Shown: positions 34,594 through 43,994, numbered from the stretch's first letter. The stretch: DNA of 64,000 nt from Cacconaster sp045641345 (GCA_045641345.1 JAZUGR010000021.1:1-64000), one strand, 5' to 3'. The notes: a model not told the origin generated them from the sequence alone. Numbers and translations are program-made.

Positions 34594-35724
34594 TCAAAGC
34601 CTGGTCTCCATTTTTTTGACTGCCGCATTTTTCCATGCGGTGAAATCGCCCGCTTCGATATGTTGGCGGGCCTGCTTTACGAGGTTGAGGTAGAAGGCAA
34701 GGTTATGCTGGCTCGCGATGCAGGCTGCGAGCATTTCTCCTGCAATCGTGAGGTGGTGCAGATAAGCCTTGGTGTAGGTGCGGTCCACAAACGAAGTGCC
34801 GTTGGCATCGAGCGGCGAGAAATCGTCGGCCCACTTGACGTTGCGCAGGTTGATGGTTCCTTCGCTGGTGAATATCATTCCGTTGCGCCCGTTGCGGGTG
34901 GGCATCACGCAGTCGAACATATCGACCCCGCGGGCAATACCTTCCAGTATGTTGGCCGGCTTGCCCACGCCCATCAGGTAGCGCGGCTTGTCGGCTGGAA
35001 GCAACGGATTGAGTACCTCCAGCATCTCGTACATCTTTTCGGTGGGTTCTCCCACGGCGAGGCCTCCGATTGCATATCCTTCCCGCTCGAGAGCTACGGC
35101 ATGTTCGGCCGCCCTGCGCCGCAGGTCGGGGTAGGTGCATCCCTGCACTATAGGGAAGAAAGTCTGGTCGTATCCGTAGAGGGGCTCGGTTTCGTTGAAA
35201 CGGCGGTTGAACCTCTCGAGCCACGCCTGGGTGAGACGGAGCGATTTTTCGGCATACTTGAAGTCGGCATCGCCGGGGCAGCATTCGTCGAGGGCCATCA
35301 TTATGTCGGCCCCTATCGTTCGCTGGGTATCAACGTTGTTTTCGGGGGTGAAGATATGTCTGGAGCCGTCGATATGGCTCTGGAACATACATCCTTCTTC
35401 GGTGATCTTGCGTATCTTTGAAAGGGAGAACACCTGGAATCCGCCGCTGTCGGTGAGAATCGGCCTGTCCCATGAGGTGAAGGCGTGAAGTCCTCCCGCC
35501 TTGCGCAGTATGTCGAGCCCCGGGCGCAGGTAGAGATGGTAGGTGTTGCCCAATATGATTTGGGCTCCGATATCCTCCCTCAGGTCACGATGGTATATTC
35601 CCTTGACGCTCCCCACCGTGCCGACCGGCATGAATATGGGAGTTTCAACGGTGCCGTGGGCCGTGGCGAGTATTCCGCACCTTGCAGCCGAATCCGTGTC
35701 CGAGGAGGTTACCTTGAAGGTCAT
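34594..35724 (-). CDS. tgt: Queuine/preQ1 tRNA-guanine transglycosylase
   Basis: The 376-residue product is a TIM-barrel Tgt that swaps the wobble guanine for preQ1 in GUN-anticodon tRNAs. The substrate-binding DSGGFQVFSL and the nucleophile region DMFDCVMPTRNGRNG are intact. The zinc site is not. Aligned on the conserved KAYLHHL and QHNL, the three Cys ligands are replaced by Gly309, Ser311 and Asp314, while the fourth ligand His340 remains (26 residues after Asp314, as between the third Cys and His in E. coli). It lies 1 base after the PfkB gene and upstream of the LptG-like gene. Confidence 0.95.
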   Translation of the reverse strand: MTFKVTSSDTDSAARCGILATAHGTVETPIFMPVGTVGSVKGIYHRDLREDIGAQIILGNTYHLYLRPGLDILRKAGGLHAFTSWDRPILTDSGGFQVFSLSKIRKITEEGCMFQSHIDGSRHIFTPENNVDTQRTIGADIMMALDECCPGDADFKYAEKSLRLTQAWLERFNRRFNETEPLYGYDQTFFPIVQGCTYPDLRRRAAEHAVALEREGYAIGGLAVGEPTEKMYEMLEVLNPLLPADKPRYLMGVGKPANILEGIARGVDMFDCVMPTRNGRNGMIFTSEGTINLRNVKWADDFSPLDANGTSFVDRTYTKAYLHHLTIAGEMLAACIASQHNLAFYLNLVKQARQHIEAGDFTAWKNAAVKKMETRL

Positions 35725-35725
35725 A

Positions 35726-36730
35726 TCAGTCGGTAGTGATGTTCATCAGGCGGCGTATCTCCTTTTTGGCCTCTTTCCACCTGGGAATGTCGATTTTGGT
35801 GCCGATCACCTCAACCACCTTGGCTGCAAGCGCGCTTCCCACCTCGCCGCAGGTCTTGAGGTCCATTCCGGCTGCGTGAGCAAAGAGGAATCCGGCAGCG
35901 TAGGTGTCGCCGGCGCCAGTAGCGTCAACGGCTTCGCCAGGCCAGGGGCCTATGAAATGATACTCATCGCCGCTGCACACCATCGAGCCTTCCTTGCCAA
36001 CCTTGACCACGGCGATCTTCGACATCGAAGCGAGGGTGCGCAGCGCCTTTTCGGGATTCTGCCCCCCGGTGAATGCCTTGGCTTCGGTTTCGTTGGCGAA
36101 CACGATGTCCACATAGTCGCGCACTATGTCGTGAAGGAACGCATTGTTCGACTCCACCACATTGTAGGAGGCCATGTCCATAGATATCGTCATATTGTGC
36201 TTTTTGCCCATTTCGACGGCCTTGCGGAAGAGACGCTGATTCTGCACGAGGTAGCCTTCGATATGGAGGTAGTCGTTTTCATATCCGTCGAAATATTCGC
36301 TCTTGAGGTCCTCCGGCTCCAGTTGCAGCGCCGCTCCGAGGTAGGTGGCGAAGGTGCGGTCGGCATTGGGGGCGGTGATGAACACCATAGCCCGGCCCGA
36401 TGCCGCAGTGCCCTTGAGGAGGATGCTGCGGATTCCGTTCTGCTTCTGGTCGGAGTGGAACAGCGAGCCCAGCTCGTCGTCGCCCACCTTGCCTATGAAA
36501 GTGGCGGGCATACCCAGAATTGCCGCCGCAGACACCGTATTGGCGGCGCTGCCGCCGGCCACATACTGAACACCTATCTGCTTAAGGTCGGCCCATATCT
36601 TGTTGCCGGTCTGGGCATCGACGTGCTGCATGCTTCCGGGAGGAAGATTGTATTTCTTGAGAAGGGACGCGTCGGGCAGCACCGCGAGGATGTCGGTCAG
36701 TGCATTGCCTATTCCGAGAATCGATTTCAT
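35726..36730 (-). CDS. PfkB-family carbohydrate/nucleoside kinase (adenosine kinase-like)
   Basis: The 334-residue product is a ribokinase-type sugar or nucleoside kinase. The N-terminal GIGNALTDILA, the substrate-binding GGSAANTVSAAAILG, and the C-terminal anion-hole motif DATGAGDTYAAGFLFA with its catalytic Asp are intact. The overall layout resembles adenosine kinases in Bacteroidota. It overlaps the flippase-like gene by 4 bases (ATGA) and is 1 base from tgt, so it is in the middle of a tightly packed operon. The substrate is a guess from similarity. Confidence 0.87.
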   Translation of the reverse strand: MKSILGIGNALTDILAVLPDASLLKKYNLPPGSMQHVDAQTGNKIWADLKQIGVQYVAGGSAANTVSAAAILGMPATFIGKVGDDELGSLFHSDQKQNGIRSILLKGTAASGRAMVFITAPNADRTFATYLGAALQLEPEDLKSEYFDGYENDYLHIEGYLVQNQRLFRKAVEMGKKHNMTISMDMASYNVVESNNAFLHDIVRDYVDIVFANETEAKAFTGGQNPEKALRTLASMSKIAVVKVGKEGSMVCSGDEYHFIGPWPGEAVDATGAGDTYAAGFLFAHAAGMDLKTCGEVGSALAAKVVEVIGTKIDIPRWKEAKKEIRRLMNITTD

Positions 36731-37734
36731 ATCGTTGGGGTTTTCTTTTTGCCACGGCCGGCCATGGCCAGGTGGATGAGTGATATGATGCCGCAGACAA
36801 ACATCTGCAGTACTTGGGTTTCGTGTGATACTGTGGCCAGCAGGAGGCTGTCACTCTGGGACATACCGTAGAAGAGCATAAGGGTTATGGTGAGCAGGGA
36901 GTGGTATACTCCGAATCCTCCGGGCACCGGGACCAGCCATCCGAGGGAGCCCACCACAAGAAGCAGCAGGGCATCGGAGACGTTCATATAGGAAAGGGCA
37001 TCGAATGCCCGGATGGTCATATACGAAGTGCCCAGATGCCCCAGCCAGATGAGGGCAGAGTAGCCGAAGAAGGCCCATTTGTCTTTCATTCTGAATCCCG
37101 CCCTGATTCCGTCGGTCAGGCCCTTCCATACCTTTGCCATCCACTTGCCGACTCTGGTACGGGCGGTCCTTTTGCGCAGCAGGCAGCTGAGCGCGACAAT
37201 CACAAGGATTGCCGCTGTCAAGGGGAGTATGAGCGAGAGGCCTCCCTCCGCGAGGCTTGAGGCCGTCGGTTGCCAGAGTTTTTCTGCAAGAAACTCCTGG
37301 AAACGGCCTATGAACAATAGCGGGACGGCTACAAGGAACATACAGACTATGTCCCAGGTGCGTTCGAGCACCACAGTGCCGAGGACCTGCTCGAAGGTGC
37401 CGTGCCCCCGGCCCGACAGCACTCCGCACCGTATCACCTCACCGCTGCGCGGCAGGGCAAGGTTGGAAAGGTAGCAGATTGCATAGCCGTCGTAAGCTTC
37501 CAGGCGGCTGACTCCGGGACTGAAGGGCAGTATGAGCAGTCTCCACCTGCATCCACGCAGGAAATTGATGAGCCAGCAGAGCAGGAACATTGCGGCCACC
37601 CATACGAAGTTGCATTTCTTGAGATTTGCCGAAAAATCCTTCCAGTCGATGTTGCGGAATGCGAAATAGAGCAGCGCCGCTCCAAGACATAGAAGCAGGA
37701 TATATTTTATGGCACCTTTTGCCGTTATCTTCAT
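36727..37734 (-). CDS. Flippase-like (LPG_synthase_TM/UPF0104) membrane protein
   Basis: The product is 335 residues from the ATG at 37734, which overlaps the stop of the nucleotidyltransferase gene (ATGA). It has about eight hydrophobic helices and matches the UPF0104/AglD family of the lysylphosphatidylglycerol synthase membrane domain. Family marks are the RNIDWKDF segment after the first helix, GCRWRLLI, the SNLALPRSGEVIRCGVL stretch and VPVPGGFGVYHSLL near the C-terminus. Members are thought to move lipids or lipid-linked sugars. Sitting right after a nucleotidyltransferase, it may belong to a glycolipid pathway. The open frame begins further upstream at 37833, in the wrong place. Confidence 0.87.
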   Translation of the reverse strand: MKITAKGAIKYILLLCLGAALLYFAFRNIDWKDFSANLKKCNFVWVAAMFLLCWLINFLRGCRWRLLILPFSPGVSRLEAYDGYAICYLSNLALPRSGEVIRCGVLSGRGHGTFEQVLGTVVLERTWDIVCMFLVAVPLLFIGRFQEFLAEKLWQPTASSLAEGGLSLILPLTAAILVIVALSCLLRKRTARTRVGKWMAKVWKGLTDGIRAGFRMKDKWAFFGYSALIWLGHLGTSYMTIRAFDALSYMNVSDALLLLVVGSLGWLVPVPGGFGVYHSLLTITLMLFYGMSQSDSLLLATVSHETQVLQMFVCGIISLIHLAMAGRGKKKTPTI

Positions 37735-38645
37735 CTGTTCCAGATATTGTGGGGATAAACGCCTTCTTCGGTGAGTTTCCTGAACTTCTCGACGACCATC
37801 GGGCGGTCTTCCTTGAAGGTGACTCCGAACCATTTGGCATCGCAGTCGAGCACCTTGAACGTGGAGGTCCCCTTCTTGATGAGTTCGTCAACCACGTAAG
37901 GGATGAAATATTCAGCCTTGAGGTTGCCCTTGGTCGAAGGGGCGTCGAGGAATGTCTTGAACATGGTTTCGGAGTGCTTGAAATAATCGGGGGTGAAGCC
38001 CCAGAAATTCATTGATACGGGAGTGCCCTCTTCGAGGGGATATTCCGTTTCGCCAACGGTGTGCACGATCTTTCCATCCTTGCGCTGGATCTTGAAGCGC
38101 TCGGTCACGCTGCGGAGCATCCCGTTGCCGTCAACCCCGCATACCCCGCGCGACACTCCTCCGAATTCGGAAAGGGTGTTCTCCACGCGGTATCCCACCA
38201 TGCAGTAGCTGTCGGTGGTGTTTTCGGCTTTCTGCAGGAAGGCTGCGATGGTGCGGAAGGCCTCCGGGCCGTAGTAGTCGTCGCCGTTTATCACGGCAAA
38301 GGGCTCGTGTATCACCGGAGCGGCCATCATTATGGCGTGATTGGTACCCCACGGTTTTTCGCGCCCTTCGGGCACCGAATATCCTTCGGGCAGGCAGTCG
38401 AGCTCCTGGAACACATATTCCACCTCCACTTTGCCGGCGAACCTGGACGGGTTGTACATCTGCTTGAATGCATCGGCGAACGAACGGCGGATTACGAACA
38501 CCACCTTGCCGAATCCGGCCCTGACGGCATCGTAGACAGAATAGTCGATTATTGATTCGCCGCACGGGCCGAGAGAATCCATCTGTTTGAGGGAACCGTA
38601 TCTGGAGCCCATTCCGGCGGCCAGTACAAGAAGAGTAGGTTTCAT
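37731..38645 (-). CDS. Sugar nucleotidyltransferase
   Basis: The 304-residue product has an NTP_transferase fold that activates a sugar phosphate as an NDP-sugar or NDP-alcohol. The nucleotide-binding LAAGMGSRYGSLKQ is near residues 8-21, the GTNHAIMMA and INGDDYYG (metal-binding Asp pair) motifs follow, and VSMNFWGFTPDYF lies in the C-terminal half. The substrate is unknown. It is the first gene of a six-gene minus-strand operon and is translationally coupled to the flippase-like gene, which suggests a role in building a lipid-linked sugar. Confidence 0.88.
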   Translation of the reverse strand: MKPTLLVLAAGMGSRYGSLKQMDSLGPCGESIIDYSVYDAVRAGFGKVVFVIRRSFADAFKQMYNPSRFAGKVEVEYVFQELDCLPEGYSVPEGREKPWGTNHAIMMAAPVIHEPFAVINGDDYYGPEAFRTIAAFLQKAENTTDSYCMVGYRVENTLSEFGGVSRGVCGVDGNGMLRSVTERFKIQRKDGKIVHTVGETEYPLEEGTPVSMNFWGFTPDYFKHSETMFKTFLDAPSTKGNLKAEYFIPYVVDELIKKGTSTFKVLDCDAKWFGVTFKEDRPMVVEKFRKLTEEGVYPHNIWNR

Positions 38646-38720
38646 ATCCGATACTGTTTTTATGACACTTTTACCAAACTACGAAGTTACTGACTATTTC
38701 CGAAAATCATATATTTATTT

Positions 38721-38728
38721 TACCTTTG
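38721..38728 (+). promoter_or_regulatory. -7 promoter box just before the C26 amidotransferase gene
   Basis: TACCTTTG fully matches TAnnTTTG and lies 5 bases before the ATG at 38734. Transcription should begin within about 3 bases of the start codon. No -33 TTTG was found at the usual spacing. Confidence 0.6.
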
Positions 38729-38733
38729 CCGAT

Positions 38734-39528
38734 ATGAAAAGAGTGTCACTTATTCTGGCGGTGCTTCTGTCATCGTCCGTCATTTTTGCAAAAGTTCCGG
38801 TAATCGGAATCTCCGGATATGTCGATGGTTCCAAGAATATGGTCAACACCACCTACACCAACGCGGTGCGGCTCTCGGGCGGTTGTCCTCTCATCATTCC
38901 GGTCACTACCGACGAAGAGCATATCGATGCCATCGTGGCTTCGATCGACGGCTTGATAATGACGGGCGGTTCCGATTTCGATCCGTTGCTCTACGGTGAG
39001 GAGCCCATCCGTCAGAACGGCGACATCGCTCCCGCCAGGGATGCGTTCGACATCAAGCTTATCCGTGCCGCAGTGGCCAAGGGCATTCCGGTGCTGGGCA
39101 TCTGCCGCGGCGAGCAGCTGATTGCGGTGGCTTTCGGAGGAACCCTTTGGCAGGACATTCCCACTCAGGTGAAAAAAAGCTATATCAAGCACCGCCAGAG
39201 CGGCACACCGGCTTACTATCCCACTCATACCATCAGTATCGAAGAGGGAAGTTTCCTCTACAGGGCGCTTGGAGATACCGTCAGTGCTTCAGTCAATTCA
39301 TTCCACCATCAGGCAATCAAGAAGGCTCCCGCAGGGATAAAGGTCGTTGCCACTTCGCCAGACGGCATAGTGGAGGCTGTGGAGCGTATCGGAGCCCTTT
39401 CCGGGGAGTATGCCGATGGGGGCGGTATGATTATCGGCACCCAGTTCCACCCCGAGGCCCTTTCGGTTGACAGTTCGTCACCTTTCGCAGGGGTGTTCCG
39501 TCTTCTGGTAGAGGCCTCTTCCAAATAG
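38734..39528 (+). CDS. Secreted C26-family class I glutamine amidotransferase-like hydrolase
   Basis: The 264-residue product (start 38734) is related to gamma-glutamyl-GABA hydrolase and peptidase C26. The triad is complete: Cys124 in GICRGEQL, His239 and Glu241 in QFHPEAL. The first 19 residues (MKRVSLILAVLLSSSVIFA) look like a signal peptide, so unlike PuuD it is probably exported. Substrates may be gamma-glutamyl compounds, such as peptidoglycan or glutathione fragments, but that is inferred. The longer open frame from 38587 crosses the promoter box and was rejected. It converges on the nucleoside-kinase gene across a 13-base gap. Confidence 0.87.
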   Translation: MKRVSLILAVLLSSSVIFAKVPVIGISGYVDGSKNMVNTTYTNAVRLSGGCPLIIPVTTDEEHIDAIVASIDGLIMTGGSDFDPLLYGEEPIRQNGDIAPARDAFDIKLIRAAVAKGIPVLGICRGEQLIAVAFGGTLWQDIPTQVKKSYIKHRQSGTPAYYPTHTISIEEGSFLYRALGDTVSASVNSFHHQAIKKAPAGIKVVATSPDGIVEAVERIGALSGEYADGGGMIIGTQFHPEALSVDSSSPFAGVFRLLVEASSK

Positions 39529-39541
39529 GACCTGCCGGAAA

Positions 39542-40528
39542 TCAGAAAGTGGAGCCTCCGATGAATTCCCTTATCACGGAGGTCGATGGAATCAAGCTGA
39601 CCTCGGTCGGCGTGAGCGCCACTATTTTGGTCATTATGAATTCGAGCATCTGCTGCGCCGGTTCGTAAGCCGGGGATTCTTTTCCGATGCTGCGCAGGAG
39701 AGGGTCGACATAGCACTTGAAAAGGGGTATTTCGTAAATCAGGGAAGAATCGAACATGGCGTCGGCGTTTTTCATAAAGGGCACTATGTTCTTGCGCTCC
39801 CCTTCCACCACGCTGGGCCATCGCTTGAAGGTTTCGTCGGGGGTGTTGCCGCGGAATTGACGGTCGCGTACCATCCTGCGCAGCAGACGGTCGGCGAGGA
39901 TCACGGTTTCGTATGATGTCTTTTCGAAATCCTTGACCATAGGTGCGTTCAATACTCCGGCATAGATACTGTACTTGTTTTTGGCATCTATTCCGGCGGT
40001 GAGCTCCGGGTTCAGCCCGTGGATTCCCTCCATTATGATTATGTCGTTCTTGCCCAGGCGTGCGGTTTTCCCTTTCTGGAAGATACGCTTTCCCTGCACG
40101 AAATCGAACGTTGGGAGATTGACTTCCCGCCCTTCGAAGAGTTCGTTCATCTGTTGGTTGAGGAAATCGACGTCGAGGGCTCCGAGGCATTCGAAATCGT
40201 AGTTGCCTTTTTTGTCTCTGGGCGTGTCCTCCCGGTTCTTGAAATAATCGTCCATACCGATGACCAGCGGCTTTATGCCGATTACCCTGAGATGGAGCGC
40301 GAGCCGCTTGGCGGTTGTGGTTTTGCTGCTCGACGAGGGGCCTGCTATAAGCACGAGCCGGGTGTCGAGCCTGCGGGCTATCTCATCGGCCAGTATGGTG
40401 AACTGGCGGGAATGGAACACTTCCGAGCGCTGGATCATCTCTATTCCGCAACCTGCCACAAGCGCGTCGTTTATCGCCGAGAGGGTGCTTTCGTTGAAAG
40501 CCCTGTCACACAATTCGGTTTTTGTCAT
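39542..40528 (-). CDS. Uridine kinase-like nucleoside kinase
   Basis: The 328-residue product has a phosphoribulokinase/uridine kinase P-loop fold with Walker A GPSSSSKTTTAKRL near residues 63-76, DDYFKNREDTPRDKKGNYDFE (nucleoside-binding) and LEGIHGLNP-like IMEGIHGLNP. Many Bacteroidota have a 550-residue version with an N-terminal TGS/threonyl-tRNA synthetase-like part. This one lacks that part and has only about 60 extra residues. It overlaps uvrA by 4 bases (ATGA), being the last gene of the MBL-uvrA-kinase operon. The substrate is inferred as a pyrimidine nucleoside. Confidence 0.86.
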   Translation of the reverse strand: MTKTELCDRAFNESTLSAINDALVAGCGIEMIQRSEVFHSRQFTILADEIARRLDTRLVLIAGPSSSSKTTTAKRLALHLRVIGIKPLVIGMDDYFKNREDTPRDKKGNYDFECLGALDVDFLNQQMNELFEGREVNLPTFDFVQGKRIFQKGKTARLGKNDIIIMEGIHGLNPELTAGIDAKNKYSIYAGVLNAPMVKDFEKTSYETVILADRLLRRMVRDRQFRGNTPDETFKRWPSVVEGERKNIVPFMKNADAMFDSSLIYEIPLFKCYVDPLLRSIGKESPAYEPAQQMLEFIMTKIVALTPTEVSLIPSTSVIREFIGGSTF

Positions 40529-43341
40529 AGTATCTCTTTCAAAAATTGTCCTGTATATGAAACGCCGCTTGCGGCAATCTCCTCGGGTGTGCCTTCGGCT
40601 ATGATGCGTCCGCCGGCCGCTCCCCCCTCCGGGCCGAGGTCGATCAGGTGGTCAACCGACTTGAGCACATCCTGATTGTGCTCGATTATCACGATGGTGT
40701 TGCCCCTGTCGACAAGTTTACGGAGCACTTCGAGAAGTATCTTGATATCTTCGAAATGCAGCCCTGTGGTGGGTTCATCGAGCAGATACAGCGTATTGCC
40801 GGTATCCTTGCGCGAGAGTTCTGCCGACAGTTTGAGTCTCTGGCTCTCGCCTCCGCTGAGGCTGGTGCTCTGCTGCCCGAGGGTGAGGTATCCGAGACCC
40901 ACGTCTTCGAGCGACTGCAGCTTCGCGGCAATCCAGGGCACCGGGGCGAAGAACTCGAGCGCTTCGGTGACAGTCATCTCCAGAATGTCGCAGATTGTCT
41001 TGCCCTTGTATTTTACGGCGAGGGTGTCGGGGTTGTAACGCTTGCCGTTGCACTCGCGGCAGGTTACGTACACCGACGGCAGGAAATGCATCTCTATGGT
41101 CTGGACTCCGGCCCCCTTGCACTCCTCGCACCGACCGCCCTTCACGTTGAATGAGAAATGGCCGGGTGAGAATCCCCTGACCCTTGCGTCGGGCGTTTCG
41201 GCAAAGAGATTGCGGATATCGGTGAAGACATCGGTGTAGGTGGCGGGATTGCTGCGCGGGGTTCTGCCTATCGGGCTCTGGTCGATGACTATCACCTTGT
41301 CGATATTCTCCACTCCGCTGATTGACCTGTATGGGAGGGGTTTTTTGAGAGAGCCGTGCAGATGCTGCATCAATATCGGTACAAGGGTTTCGTTGATCAG
41401 AGTGGACTTGCCGCTGCCGCTCACTCCGCTCACTCCGACCAGCATCCCGAGCGGAAGACGGAGGGTGACGTCTTTCAGGTTGTTGCCCGAGGCCCCCTCC
41501 AGAGTGATGTACTTTCCGTTGCCCTTGCGCCTTGCCTCCAGCACGGGAATGGAGTTGCGCCCCAACAGGTAATCGAGAGTGAGGCTCTTTGCAGTGGAGG
41601 TTTTCATCCCTTCGAGTGTGCCGCTGTAGAGCAGCCGGCCCCCCTTTTCGCCCGCTCCCGGGCCAAGGTCCACAATCCAGTCGGAAAGCATCATCATATC
41701 CCGGTCGTGCTCCACCACAATTACGGAATTGCCTTCGTTGCAGAGCTGCCTGAGCGAGGAGATGAGCTTTACGTTGTCTCTCTGGTGCAACCCGATGCTG
41801 GGCTCGTCGAGGATATAGAGCACACCCACGAGCTTGGAGCCTATCTGTGTGGCGAGGCGTATCCTCTGGCTCTCGCCGCCGCTCAACGAGCGTGTGGCTC
41901 TGCCCAGCGACAGGTATTCAAGCCCCACTTCCATCAGGAATCCGATCCGGTCCTTCAGCTCCTTGAGGATGTCGGATGCGATACCCTTCTGCTTCTCGGA
42001 GAGGCGCTCCGGCAGGGAGGATATCCATTTGTGGAGGGAGGTCATGTCCATAGCGGCCACCTGTGCTATGTCCTTGCCGTCTATCTTGAAGTAGAGGGAT
42101 TCCTTTTTGAGCCTGCTTCCACCGCAAAGGGGGCATACGGTTTCGTCGAGGAAGAGGTCCTTGCGCTGCAGGGTGCGGTCGGAGTCGTCGTCACTGGGGT
42201 TGACCAGTGCCAGAATGCCTCCGAAGGTGTTCATTTCCATATCCGGCCCCTTGCCCACCTTGAGAAGCTGGTCCGACCCGTAGAGGATATGTCTCATCGC
42301 CTCTTCGGGGATGGATTCGATGGGGTCGTTCAGCGAGAAACCGTATTTGTCGGCTATGGCCTCCAGAAACCTGAACGTGGAATTTTCCCTCTGATGGCCG
42401 ATGAAGGGTATGCCGCCCTTGGCAATCGACAGTGTGGGGTCGGGCATTATCTGTGCCCGGTCGATATTTACCACAAAGCCCAGTCCGTTGCAGTTGGGAC
42501 AGGCTCCCTGCGGGGAATTGAACGAGAACGTATGAGGGGCTGGAGCGGCGAATGATTCGCCTGTTTCGGGGCAGACGAAATTACGGCTGAGGAACTTTAC
42601 CGAGCCGGACTCCACGTCGAGTATCGCTACCGAGCCCTTTCCTTGCGAGAGGGCGGCGGCCACCGAATCACTTATCCGTTTTCCGGCGCCATCGTCCGTT
42701 TCGGAACGGGGTACGATCTTGTCGACGACCAGTTCTATGAAATGGATTTTGTAGCGGTCCAGCGGCTTCACGTCGCTGAGCTGGAATATCTCCCCGTCGA
42801 TTCTCACCTGCGAGTATCCCTTGCGCAGCAGCTGCTCGAAAAGTTCCTTGTAATGTCCCTTGCGCCCCGATACCATGGGGGAGAGAAGCACTATCTTGCG
42901 CCCGGCGTATTGGCTGCATATGAGGTCTGCAATCTGCCTGTCGTTGTAGCGCACCATTTCGCTCCCGTTGACGGGGGAGAATGCAGAGGATGCCCTGGCA
43001 TAGAGAAGGCGCAGGAAATCGTAAATCTCCGTGACCGTGCCCACCGTGGAGCGTGGGTTGCGGCCTATTGTTTTCTGCTCGATGGCTATTATCGGGCTCA
43101 GACCCTTTATGTCGTCAACTTCGGGCCGGCGCAGGATGCCCATATACTGCCTTGCGTAGGAGGGCAACGTTTCCATATAACGTCGCTGCCCTTCGGCGAA
43201 TATGGTGTCGAAGGCCAGCGAACTCTTGCCGCTGCCCGACAGCCCCGTTATCGTGACGAGGGCTCCGCGAGGGATGTCCACGTCGATATTCTTGAGGTTG
43301 TGGCTCCTTGCGCCGCGGATTATCAGCCTGCCTTCTTCCAT
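40525..43341 (-). CDS. uvrA: Excinuclease ABC subunit A
   Basis: The 938-residue product is the damage-recognition ATPase of nucleotide excision repair, a tandem ABC protein that loads UvrB. Both Walker A motifs are present (GLSGSGKSSLAFDT near residue 32, GVSGSGKSTLI near 640), as are both ABC signatures (LSGGESQRIRLA and LSGGESQRLKLS). The C-terminal zinc module (CEECKGAG...CRECNGKRY) is intact. The first zinc module begins CPETG instead of the usual CxxC and keeps only the second pair CPNC. The gene follows the MBL gene by 4 bases and overlaps the kinase gene by 4. Confidence 0.97.
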   Translation of the reverse strand: MEEGRLIIRGARSHNLKNIDVDIPRGALVTITGLSGSGKSSLAFDTIFAEGQRRYMETLPSYARQYMGILRRPEVDDIKGLSPIIAIEQKTIGRNPRSTVGTVTEIYDFLRLLYARASSAFSPVNGSEMVRYNDRQIADLICSQYAGRKIVLLSPMVSGRKGHYKELFEQLLRKGYSQVRIDGEIFQLSDVKPLDRYKIHFIELVVDKIVPRSETDDGAGKRISDSVAAALSQGKGSVAILDVESGSVKFLSRNFVCPETGESFAAPAPHTFSFNSPQGACPNCNGLGFVVNIDRAQIMPDPTLSIAKGGIPFIGHQRENSTFRFLEAIADKYGFSLNDPIESIPEEAMRHILYGSDQLLKVGKGPDMEMNTFGGILALVNPSDDDSDRTLQRKDLFLDETVCPLCGGSRLKKESLYFKIDGKDIAQVAAMDMTSLHKWISSLPERLSEKQKGIASDILKELKDRIGFLMEVGLEYLSLGRATRSLSGGESQRIRLATQIGSKLVGVLYILDEPSIGLHQRDNVKLISSLRQLCNEGNSVIVVEHDRDMMMLSDWIVDLGPGAGEKGGRLLYSGTLEGMKTSTAKSLTLDYLLGRNSIPVLEARRKGNGKYITLEGASGNNLKDVTLRLPLGMLVGVSGVSGSGKSTLINETLVPILMQHLHGSLKKPLPYRSISGVENIDKVIVIDQSPIGRTPRSNPATYTDVFTDIRNLFAETPDARVRGFSPGHFSFNVKGGRCEECKGAGVQTIEMHFLPSVYVTCRECNGKRYNPDTLAVKYKGKTICDILEMTVTEALEFFAPVPWIAAKLQSLEDVGLGYLTLGQQSTSLSGGESQRLKLSAELSRKDTGNTLYLLDEPTTGLHFEDIKILLEVLRKLVDRGNTIVIIEHNQDVLKSVDHLIDLGPEGGAAGGRIIAEGTPEEIAASGVSYTGQFLKEIL

Positions 43342-43345
43342 TACG

Positions 43346-43990
43346 TCATCTGTTTCCCTTCAGGAAAGGGTTGGTGGAAAGTTCCTGTCCGATTGTAGTA
43401 GGATATCCGTGGCCCGGAAACACCTGCGTCTGGACTGGCAGGACCGCTATCTTTGTGTCGAGGCTCTGCAGCAGACGCGGATAATCGCCTCCGGTGTGGT
43501 CGGTGCGGCCCACGCTGCCCTGGAACAGGGTGTCGCCGCTGAACAGGATGTTTTCGGACTCGCAATGGTAGCATACGCTCCCGCCGGTGTGCCCGGGCGT
43601 ATGGATGGTTTTAAGAACAATATCCCCGCAGGAGATTGTCTGACCGTCCCTGACTTCGGTGAAGGAGCCGGTGAAAGGGGTGAACTCGAGCCCCATTGTC
43701 GCTGCGAAGCGGGCGCTGTCGTCAACCTGCACTATGTCATCCGGATGGATATAAACGGGCACGGGCCACTTGCGATGGGCTCCCTCCAGACCGAAGATAT
43801 GGTCGAAATGCCCGTGTGTGAGCAGGATGCCCGACGGCTTGAGGCCGTTGTTTTCCACAAAATCCGACAGCCGGTGCAGTTCATTGCCGCCGTAGCAGCC
43901 CGGATCGATTATGAGGCATTGTCCGCCGTCGTTCCAGATGATGTGGCAGCACTCCCTGAGCGGATTGAAAAACAATACTTTCGAATTCAT
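43346..43990 (-). CDS. MBL-fold metallo-hydrolase (glyoxalase II-like)
   Basis: The 214-residue product has the metallo-beta-lactamase fold with the metal motif THGHFDH, and further ligands in TPGHTGGS and FSGDTLF. It ends PTTIGQEL, the substrate-binding tail common in this group. The short length and motifs resemble glyoxalase II-type thioester hydrolases; the natural substrate is unknown. It is the first gene of the MBL-uvrA-kinase operon. Its ATG is only 4 bases from a -7 promoter box, so the mRNA may be leaderless. The divergent gene is a deoxynucleoside kinase. Confidence 0.92.
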   Translation of the reverse strand: MNSKVLFFNPLRECCHIIWNDGGQCLIIDPGCYGGNELHRLSDFVENNGLKPSGILLTHGHFDHIFGLEGAHRKWPVPVYIHPDDIVQVDDSARFAATMGLEFTPFTGSFTEVRDGQTISCGDIVLKTIHTPGHTGGSVCYHCESENILFSGDTLFQGSVGRTDHTGGDYPRLLQSLDTKIAVLPVQTQVFPGHGYPTTIGQELSTNPFLKGNR

Positions 43991-43994
43991 TGTA

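Noticed and set aside
41356..42555. Long open frame on the plus strand (399 codons) inside uvrA
   Set aside because: It is opposite well-conserved UvrA codons and shows no protein-like motif; GC-rich codons make such shadows common.
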